From positions 1-6,945 of the forward strand of contig JALONF010000104.1 in NCBI GenBank assembly GCA_025455085.1: a stretch of DNA of 6,945 bases. Direction: 5' to 3'. The translations under genes were made by a program, and so were the position numbers. Shown here piece after piece: positions 1 to 6,800 of this stretch; positions within the stretch are counted from its first letter, which is position 1; each line of letters begins with the position of its first letter. The notes beneath the pieces are model-generated. The model was not told the origin of the DNA, did not search any database, and was given only the letters and a program-made list of their open reading frames with translations. The DNA is from Ignavibacteriaceae bacterium. GTDB taxonomy: Bacteria; Bacteroidota; Ignavibacteria; Ignavibacteriales; Ignavibacteriaceae.

Positions 1-1176
1 GGCGAGGAAGTTCTAAAATTTGTAAAAGACTACAGCGCATCCTTACAGGTAATTATTCTTTCTGCACAGGGAGAAATGAGAAAAGCTATTGATTGTATCA
101 AATCAGGTGCTTATGATTTTATAACAAAACCTTATGAGTTCGAAGATTTACTATTAACTTTAAGCAGAGCACTTGAGCATAAAGAGCTGCTTGTTAAAAC
201 AGAAATACTAACAAAAGAGATAAGTAAGAAAGGCTCTGATAACATTATTGGAAACAGTTCTCAATTAAAAAGGGTGCTTAGTCTCGCTAATAAAGCAGCC
301 ATATCTGATTCAAATATTCTCATCGAAGGTGAAACAGGTACTGGCAAAGAACTTTTAGCTGAATATATCCATAAACACTCTGCCAGAAAAGACAAACCCT
401 TTGTTGTTATCAACTGCGCTTCATTGCCAGATCAATTGATTGAGAGTGAACTTTTTGGACACGAAAAAGGCGCATTCACTGATGCAAAAAACACCAAGCA
501 GGGCCTTGTGGAAATTGCTCATGGTGGTTCACTATTCCTGGATGAAATAGGTGAGCTTAGTCTTGCTCTCCAGCCAAAACTTTTAAGATTTCTGGAAAAC
601 GGAGAGTACCGCAGGATAGGTGGCATTACTACGTTAACCTCCAACGTTAGAGTAATAGGGGCAACAAATAGGAACCTTCTTGAAGAAGCTGATAATAAAA
701 ATTTCCGAAAGGATTTATTATTCAGGTTAAATGTAATTACTTTAACCATCCCTCCATTAAGAGATAGAAGGGATGACATTCTGCTGCTCGCAAATCATTT
801 TATAAAAGAAAAATCACCGATCCGATCTCCCAAACATCTCTCCACTGAAGCTGAAGAACTTCTTATGGGTTACTCTTTCAATGGAAATATAAGAGAGCTT
901 GATCATATTATAGAACGAGCTATAATTTTTGCTGAGGGGGATGTAATTTATCCTGAGGATCTAAATCTTCCACAATCATATCAGATACAGACGAGAAAAC
1001 ATTCGGAGGTTGAACAGACCGAGGAAATTTTAAGTATGGAAGAGCTTGAACGGTGGCACATTAAGAAAGTGCTTGATAAGAACAGATGGGACAGAACACA
1101 AACCGCTAACCAGCTCGGCATCAGCCCTAAGACTCTTTATACTAAGATTAAAAAATATGAACTAAAACCCGTTTAA
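1..1176 (+). CDS. NtrC-family sigma-54-dependent response regulator (5' end outside window)
   Basis: This is a cytoplasmic transcription activator of the NtrC class, which remodels RNA polymerase-sigma-54 by ATP hydrolysis once its receiver is phosphorylated. The reading frame is open from base 1, so the ATG at 76 is internal and the true start lies upstream; 391 residues are visible and about 60 are missing, including the phosphoacceptor Asp. In window numbering, residues 1-50 are the end of the receiver (VIILSA, then ITKPYE with the conserved Lys). Residues about 79-310 are the AAA+ domain: Walker A GETGTGKE (110-117), a GAFTDA loop (157-162) in place of GAFTGA, Walker B GGSLFLDEI (175-183), sensor I GATN (220-223), FRKDLLFRLN with the arginine-finger region (235-244), and sensor II FNGNIREL. 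Residues 346-388 are a Fis-type HTH (TANQLGISPKTLYTKIKKY). It ends 6 bp before the hybrid kinase gene and is probably its cognate output. The family is certain; the targets are unknown. Confidence 0.95.
   Translation, partial: GEEVLKFVKDYSASLQVIILSAQGEMRKAIDCIKSGAYDFITKPYEFEDLLLTLSRALEHKELLVKTEILTKEISKKGSDNIIGNSSQLKRVLSLANKAAISDSNILIEGETGTGKELLAEYIHKHSARKDKPFVVINCASLPDQLIESELFGHEKGAFTDAKNTKQGLVEIAHGGSLFLDEIGELSLALQPKLLRFLENGEYRRIGGITTLTSNVRVIGATNRNLLEEADNKNFRKDLLFRLNVITLTIPPLRDRRDDILLLANHFIKEKSPIRSPKHLSTEAEELLMGYSFNGNIRELDHIIERAIIFAEGDVIYPEDLNLPQSYQIQTRKHSEVEQTEEILSMEELERWHIKKVLDKNRWDRTQTANQLGISPKTLYTKIKKYELKPV
469..486 (+). other. Variant sigma-54 contact loop, GAFTDA
   Basis: The L1 loop of the AAA+ domain reads GAFTDA and not the consensus GAFTGA. 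The Asp codon GAT is at 481-483, one base away from a Gly codon (GGT). The Phe and Thr that are central to sigma-54 contact in characterised activators are retained, and the flanking ELFGHEKG and Walker B motifs are intact. The protein is therefore probably still a sigma-54 activator. Confidence 0.85.
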
Positions 1177-1182
1177 CTTTAA

Positions 1183-3168
1183 ATGCCCTCGAGCATACTT
1201 GCTAAATATTCTCCTGAAATAATATTCGGGGAAACAACTCCCATAGCCATTACCGATAGTGAATTAAAAATAACCTGGTTTAATAATAGCTTTAAAGAAA
1301 ACTTCCCGGGTCATAAACTAAAAGGTAAAACACTTGCCAGCTTATTAAGCTCGGCCGGAATTGAAAAGAAAATAGAACCGGTTTTAAAAAAAACAGCTAT
1401 TCGACATCTGCCCCAAATTAATAAGGACTTGCACATTATTCCTCTTTTTTCAAAAGATAAAAAAACCAACCCTGAGAACTATAAGTTAGAGCTGATTGAA
1501 CCACAAGAAATTTTTAAAGATGAAAAAATCAGCAGCGATCCAAGCAAACATTTTATAGACTTTCGAAGCGAGCTGCAAAATATTCTAACACTTCTGGTTA
1601 AAGAAAATTCTATCGATAAACTATCTTCTGAACTATTATCAAAATCCATAAGCTTGATTAAAGGTGATCTGGGTATAATTACATTCTTAAATGATAAGTC
1701 AGCAATAGAATTTAAATACCTTGATCTGAATAATTTAGTTACAAATAAAATTGAAGTCGAAAAGATTATCAACTCAGACTATAAATTTATAACCAAGTGG
1801 TTGATGCTTAATAAATCATCTCTTGTTGCGACAAACCAGAAAAACAATTTAGGCAGCAACCTTTCGGCTTCAATGGGATGCAGCAGTTTGCTGATTGCTC
1901 CATGTATTTTCGATAATAAGTTGATTGCAACCTTGGTTATTGGTAAACTAAAAGATTCCTTCAACACGGATGAAATAAAATTATCAGAACAATTTGCTAT
2001 ACTTTTAACCTTTGTTATCAGCAACATCAGCACACGCAATCTGAACACTACACTTGAAAGCAGATTGCTGCAGGCTCAGAAACTGGAAACTATCGGAAAA
2101 CTTTCGAGCGGTATGGCTCACGATTTTGGGAATCTTCTTTCCAGTATTTTCGGCAGCGTAAACTTATTGAGGAAGAGAGTTGATCAAACAGATAATGTTC
2201 AAAAATTAATCGACAACATAGAAAACTGCTCAGTTAGAGCACGCGATTTGACAAAAGGTCTGCTTTCATTTGGCAAGCCAACTCCTAAAAGAAAAGAACT
2301 TGTTAAGCCCCATTTGCTATTAGGCGAAATTTCAAAAATTATAACACAAACCTTCCCAAAATCATTGACTCTAACTGAAGAAATTGACAATAAACTTTTT
2401 GATATAGTTGGTAATGGAACAGAAATTTATCAGGTTCTTCTTAACTTATGTGTGAACGCCAAAGAAGCGACCAACGAAAAAGGACATATCGGGATCACTG
2501 CAAAAAACATAATCATTGATGAAAATAATATAGCATTTTTACCACTGCTAAAAACCGGAAACTATGTAAAGTTTTCTGTAAGTGATGACGGCTCAGGTAT
2601 AGAAGAGCAGCATCTCACTAAAATATTTGATCCTTACTTTTCAACTAAGGTAAAAGATACAGGCTCAGGTTTGGGATTATATGTTTCATACGGAATTATT
2701 AAAGCACACAACGGTATTATTGATGTAACCAGCAAACCTGGAATTGGAACTACCTTTGACGTCTACATCCCCGCATTTGAACCGCCTAAAGAAAAGCAAT
2801 CCGAACCTGGTGAAAAAATTATTTTGCTTGCTGATGATGAACCAATGCTTGGAGATTTGCTCGCCGAACTTCTTGAATTGAATGGTTACTCTGTTATAAA
2901 AGTTTCTTCAGGCAAGGAAGTTTTAACTGTGCTGACGGAAGAGATAAAAGTTGATCTGGCAATTATTGATTACAATATGCCCGGCTTGTCGGGTCTTGAA
3001 ACAATTTCCGAGATAAGAAAACTAAACATGGATATTCCTATTATTTTATCCTCGGGAAGTATGTGGGTAAATCAGGAGTCTGAACTGATCAAATATAAAA
3101 TCAACGGGCAGTTAAATAAACCTTATGAATTTGAAGCGATGCTGGCAACAATAAAGAAATTTGTTTAG
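1183..3168 (+). CDS. Soluble hybrid histidine kinase (PAS-GAF-HisKA-HATPase-receiver)
   Basis: This is a 661-residue sensor kinase that should autophosphorylate on His and pass phosphate to its own receiver and/or the adjacent activator. No signal peptide or transmembrane segment is visible, so it probably acts in the cytoplasm. Residues about 12-110 look like a divergent PAS domain (IAITDSELKITWFNNSF). Residues about 130-285 look like a GAF domain. The H-box is GMAHDFGNLLSS, with H313, the adjacent acid D314 and N317 (the HDFNN type of NtrB-like kinases, with Gly at +3). The ATPase domain has N-box N421/N425, D-box SDDGSGI (D468), F-box IFDPYFSTK, and G2 TGSGLGLY (493-500). The C-terminal receiver (about 544-661) has D551/D552, phosphoacceptor D596, S623 and K646, all intact. 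The start at 1183 lies 6 bp after the activator stop with no Shine-Dalgarno, which suggests translational coupling. The 3' end overlaps the convergent gene by 4 bp. The ligands of the PAS and GAF domains cannot be told from the sequence. Confidence 0.93.
   Translation: MPSSILAKYSPEIIFGETTPIAITDSELKITWFNNSFKENFPGHKLKGKTLASLLSSAGIEKKIEPVLKKTAIRHLPQINKDLHIIPLFSKDKKTNPENYKLELIEPQEIFKDEKISSDPSKHFIDFRSELQNILTLLVKENSIDKLSSELLSKSISLIKGDLGIITFLNDKSAIEFKYLDLNNLVTNKIEVEKIINSDYKFITKWLMLNKSSLVATNQKNNLGSNLSASMGCSSLLIAPCIFDNKLIATLVIGKLKDSFNTDEIKLSEQFAILLTFVISNISTRNLNTTLESRLLQAQKLETIGKLSSGMAHDFGNLLSSIFGSVNLLRKRVDQTDNVQKLIDNIENCSVRARDLTKGLLSFGKPTPKRKELVKPHLLLGEISKIITQTFPKSLTLTEEIDNKLFDIVGNGTEIYQVLLNLCVNAKEATNEKGHIGITAKNIIIDENNIAFLPLLKTGNYVKFSVSDDGSGIEEQHLTKIFDPYFSTKVKDTGSGLGLYVSYGIIKAHNGIIDVTSKPGIGTTFDVYIPAFEPPKEKQSEPGEKIILLADDEPMLGDLLAELLELNGYSVIKVSSGKEVLTVLTEEIKVDLAIIDYNMPGLSGLETISEIRKLNMDIPIILSSGSMWVNQESELIKYKINGQLNKPYEFEAMLATIKKFV
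3165..3168. other. Overlapping stop codons of convergent operons
   Basis: The + strand kinase stops with TAG at 3166-3168, and the - strand receiver gene stops with TAA at complement 3165-3167, so the two coding regions share four bases. No GC-rich hairpin followed by a T-run is visible on either strand near the junction. Transcripts from each side probably run into the other gene as antisense unless termination is factor-dependent. Confidence 0.9.
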
Positions 3169-3836
3169 CCTTCTTCTTTCCCTTCCACTCTAATCATTTT
3201 TACATCTTTTGCATAATCAGACAGCTCGGGATTAGTAATCGAGTTTAACTTGTTAAGAACGTCGTTAATGTCTTTTATTGCAGCATCAATATATTTAACA
3301 CGATTTAAAATTGATTCCTTTGAAATTTCATCTTTCTCCAATTCTTTTTTTATAGCAGCTGAAGAAAGGCTGAGCAGAGTAAGTGGCTGTTTTATTTTAT
3401 GATTTGCAGTTACAATTGTGGCAACATATGTTGTTCGTTTTTCAATTTGCAGAACCTGCTGATTAGCATCTGACAACTTTAGTGCTGATTTTACCCTTGC
3501 CATTAACTCAACCCTGTTGAAGGGTTTCTTAATATAATCGAAAGCACCGGCTTCAAGTCCCTCTTTAGTATCCTCAGCACCGGCTCGTGCAGTTACCAGA
3601 ATAATTGGAATATGCTTAGTTCTTTCATCATTGACAAGAATTTTACAAACTTCAAATCCGCTTATATCTGGCATCATAACATCCAACAGAATAAGATCCG
3701 GTAATTCGGAATATGCTTTCCCAATTCCCCCATTTCCATCGTATGCTGTTATTACTTCATATCCTTCCTGTACAAGGCGGTCCTGCAGTATAAAGACATT
3801 TTCAGGGAGATCATCTATGACAAGGATTTTTTTCAT
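3165..3836 (-). CDS. Response regulator with C-terminal DHp-like hairpin and no ATPase domain
   Basis: This is a 223-residue protein. Residues 1-120 are a complete receiver: acidic pocket D8/D9, phosphoacceptor D52 (LLDVMMPDISG), T82 and K104 (YIKKPFN). Residues about 125-200 are not a known output domain by eye. They resemble the DHp domain of histidine kinases: helix 1 carries NHKIKQPLT (H146), like the H-box HEIxxPLT, and helix 2 (KYIDAAIKDINDVLNKL) resembles the second DHp helix. No N-, D- or G-boxes follow; the remaining ~22 residues are a charged tail. The usual acid after His is Lys (K147), while a polar Gln is at +4. By analogy with DHp-fold phosphotransferases such as Spo0B and ChpT, I infer a phosphotransfer or phosphatase role or a dimerising adaptor; a plain coiled-coil dimeriser is also possible. 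The ATG follows the upstream kinase stop by one base, so the two are surely co-transcribed and probably translationally coupled. The start is well placed because beta-1 (KKILVIDD) begins directly after Met. Confidence 0.9.
   Translation of the reverse strand: MKKILVIDDLPENVFILQDRLVQEGYEVITAYDGNGGIGKAYSELPDLILLDVMMPDISGFEVCKILVNDERTKHIPIILVTARAGAEDTKEGLEAGAFDYIKKPFNRVELMARVKSALKLSDANQQVLQIEKRTTYVATIVTANHKIKQPLTLLSLSSAAIKKELEKDEISKESILNRVKYIDAAIKDINDVLNKLNSITNPELSDYAKDVKMIRVEGKEEG
3237..3449 (-). other. DHp-like (HisKA-like) helical hairpin of the small receiver protein
   Basis: This segment covers residues about 130-200 of the small response regulator. It contains a putative phosphoacceptor His (H146, CAT codon at complement 3399-3401) in the context ANHKIKQPLT. 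A short polar turn rich in Lys/Glu (about 164-175) follows, then an amphipathic second helix. The match to the H-box is by pattern only. The Pro-Leu after the Gln is the most kinase-like element, and the Lys directly after His is the least. Confidence 0.6.
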
Positions 3837-3840
3837 CTCA
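3834..3840 (-). other. Stop-start junction TGA-G-ATG (translational coupling)
   Basis: On the minus strand the large kinase ends in TGA (complement 3838-3840), a single G follows, and the small receiver gene begins with ATG (complement 3834-3836). There is no Shine-Dalgarno in the preceding bases. This layout suggests termination-reinitiation by the same ribosomes, tying the amount of the small protein to that of the kinase. Confidence 0.8.
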
Positions 3841-6800
3841 GGTAGTTTTTAATTGGGCGATTAGCGATTTGATCTTATAATTGATAAACGCAGGATTAAA
3901 TGGTTTAGGAATGTAATCAGAGAAACCATGTTTCAATATTATTTCATTATCATCTTTCATAGCCTTGGCGGTTACAGCAAAGACTGGAATATCGGACCAC
4001 TTACTGTTTCTCTTTATCTGCTTTATAGTTTTAAATCCATCCATTTCGGGCATAATAATATCCAGAAGAATTAAGTCCGGAATTTTGGTTTCCAATTTCT
4101 CCAGGCACTCTTTACCATTATTTGCTAAAATAGGATTACAGTTAGCCGACCGGACAATTTCTGCCAGAGTAAAGAGAGTATTGGAATCATCATCAACAAT
4201 CAAAATATCTAAGTCATAGTTTTGGTTATCTATAACTTCAGTTTTCTGAGACTTGATTTTTCTAATTTCAGGTTTGAGAGCAATCTTAACTTCTTCTACA
4301 GCAGCTTGTGTTTCTGATTCCTGAATTTCAAGCCAATCCCGTACAGATATGATTACATCAGCAGTATTCTGATTAGATTTCAAGGTAATATCGTCTATGA
4401 CTTTAGTAAGGTATTTTTTAACATCGTCAGCAAGATCTCTTTCAACACTAATAATTATTGGTATTTTCTTTGTCTCAGAATTAATTTTCAGCATATGAGC
4501 TAGTGTTAGTCCATCTATACCTTTTATAGTCACATCAATAATAACTAAGTCTGGTTGACTTTCTTCAATTTTAGCTAATGCATCTCCGCTTTCTTTAACA
4601 AGTTCGATTTCTATTTCTTCAAAATCTTTAACCTCTCTGTACTTTTGAAATTCAAAATCCTCGTTATCGACGACCAATATTTTATTAATTTTTCGTTTTT
4701 GGAGACTCGTCAGCTTATGAAGTGTGCGAGTTAAATCTTCAAATGATATTGGCTTAATTAAATAGTCAAATATATCCAGAGTATAACCTAAATTTTTATC
4801 TGGCTCAATTAAGACCAGAATAATCGGGACAGAATTTGTGTTTGAATTTTGTTTTAAATCTTTTAGTACATCCCAGCTATCAGATTGCTTTAAATTTACA
4901 CCGAGTATGATTGCATCAGGATGACTCTTGCCCGCAATTTGTATCGCCTGAACACCATCATCTGCAAAAATTAATCCATAGCCCATTGAAAGCAAGTATT
5001 GAGTGATAGTATTTCTTAACGCTTTATCAGAATCAATTACAAGGACAAGACTTTTTCCATTCTTGAATACAGAAGGAATATTAACCATATTCTGCTTGCG
5101 TTGAGGTATAAATAATTCAACCTGATTAAAAGGGACTGAAAAAGTGAATGTAGAACCTTTATTAAGTTCGCTTTTAACTTTGAGGTCTCCATCCAGTATT
5201 TCAGCAAGCTTCTTGCTTATAGCCAGACCTAAACCTGTTCCACCACGTTTTCTTGACTTAGAGTTGTTTAACTGCCTGAATTCTTCAAAAATCATATCAA
5301 TTTCATCTTTGGCGATTCCAATACCTGTATCAATCACATCAAAATTCAGCATGTCATTTCCAACAGAGACTTTTAAAGTAACTTTCCCTGTATCAGTATA
5401 CTTAACAGCATTTCCTAGCAAGTTTATCAAAACTTGAACTACTTTTCCCCGGTCTGTGCTAATTACTGTGTGGGTATCTATATTTCTGATAACTTCAAAG
5501 ATTATGTTTTTTTCATTTGCAAGAAGTGCGATTGAAGCAGAAATTTCCTCTATAATTTCCTCGAGCAAAACATCTTCGTGAATTATTTCAACTTTACCTG
5601 CTTCAATTTTTGAAAGATCAAGGATATCATTAATGAGTGTCATTAATCTTTTACCGCTATTCAATACTACCTTCAACCGTTCTTTGTTACGAGGTTCCAG
5701 ATCGACTTTTTCCAGCATAAGTTCTGTTAGCCCAAGAATTGAATTCATCGGGGTCCTAAGTTCATGCGACATGTTTGCGAGGAACTTAGATTTGGTATCT
5801 GTCAACTCTACAGCTTTTTGTTTTTGTTTTTCCAGTTCCATAGCCTGAGATTTTAACTCACTATGAAGATTTAATAGGGTTTCATTTTGCTCAATTATTT
5901 GAACATTTTGTTTCTGGTAATCTTCGTTCAGCTTTTTCAACTCTAAAACAATTTTTTCAAGCTGTAGTAAAGCTCTCGCATTTGTTATTCCTATAGCCAG
6001 CTGATCTTTTATTTTTTCAAGATAATCCCGAACCTCTTCACTTGGTCTGGTTAACGAACCCAATTCTAAAAGAGCCACTGGTTTATTATTATATACTATT
6101 GGAAGAAAGAGAAGATATTTTATTCTAATATCTATCAAGCCTGTCGAGACAACGGGAAGTGCATCTTCATCAAAAAGTTCAAGACTCTGTTTTGTCTCAA
6201 GAACCTTTTTGAAAAATGCAGATATTTCGGGGCGATCTATGTAGTCAGCATTTAATCCATAAGCAGAAATCAAATTGATTTCTTCATCAACACTATAGAG
6301 TCCGCCAATTAGAAAATCACCCGTATCAAGTATTTTCTTTAACGCAACATCCGATATTTCTTTTAGTGAGGGGTTCTGGTTGATCAAAGTAATAAATTCG
6401 GCATAATCATTTTTAGCTATTTCCTTTTTCTCAAGTTCTTCCAGCATTCTGTTGAACGCCATTCCTAATTTGCCAATTTCATCCCTGCTTTTAACATCAA
6501 TTTTATAATCAAACTTGCCGGCATAAGTCTGCTCGGTTGCCTTGCTCAGTTCGATCACTTGTTTTCTGAACTTATCAGTGAACACCATTGTAAAAATCAA
6601 TGATAATGCAATTCCGACAATACCTATAATAATAAAAATGCTTTTTAGTGTGCCTCTCAATTCGCCTGCTTCAGCAAATGTAGTAAATATTAAGTAGGAT
6701 AAATTTTCCTGATTTGTTGTAGATGCAGGCTTGTAGATTGTCGCCAAAATATCTTTTGACTCTGTTCCCTGAATATAAAGATCAAAATTGCTTTTATTTT

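Noticed and set aside
519..779. Antisense open frame of 86 codons within the sigma-54 activator
   Set aside because: It lies fully opposite the conserved AAA+ core, its translation is Ser/Leu/Arg-rich with no recognisable motif, and there is no start signal; it is a shadow of the coding strand.
1054..1075. TGGCAC resembling the -24 element of a sigma-54 promoter upstream of the hybrid kinase
   Set aside because: No GC at the required -12 spacing (no TTGC-like element follows), and it lies in the HTH-coding part of the activator gene.
2270..2281. Short inverted repeat TTGGC-AA-GCCAA
   Set aside because: Five-base arms with a two-base spacer inside a coding region (FGKPT), with no T-run; too short to be a terminator and in no promoter position.
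1479..2390. Three antisense open frames (63-97 codons) within the soluble hybrid kinase
   Set aside because: All are opposite a clear GAF/HisKA coding region and show no domain pattern or independent start context.
3821..3833. T-run that could suggest a + strand terminator
   Set aside because: It encodes the Lys-Lys of the small receiver start on the minus strand and has no hairpin before it.
3965..5848. Several + strand open frames (71-97 codons) opposite the large membrane kinase, and one at 3631-3852 opposite the small receiver
   Set aside because: They mirror conserved receiver, ATPase and HisKA segments of the minus-strand genes; their hydrophobic and Ser-rich character is what antisense translation of such genes gives.
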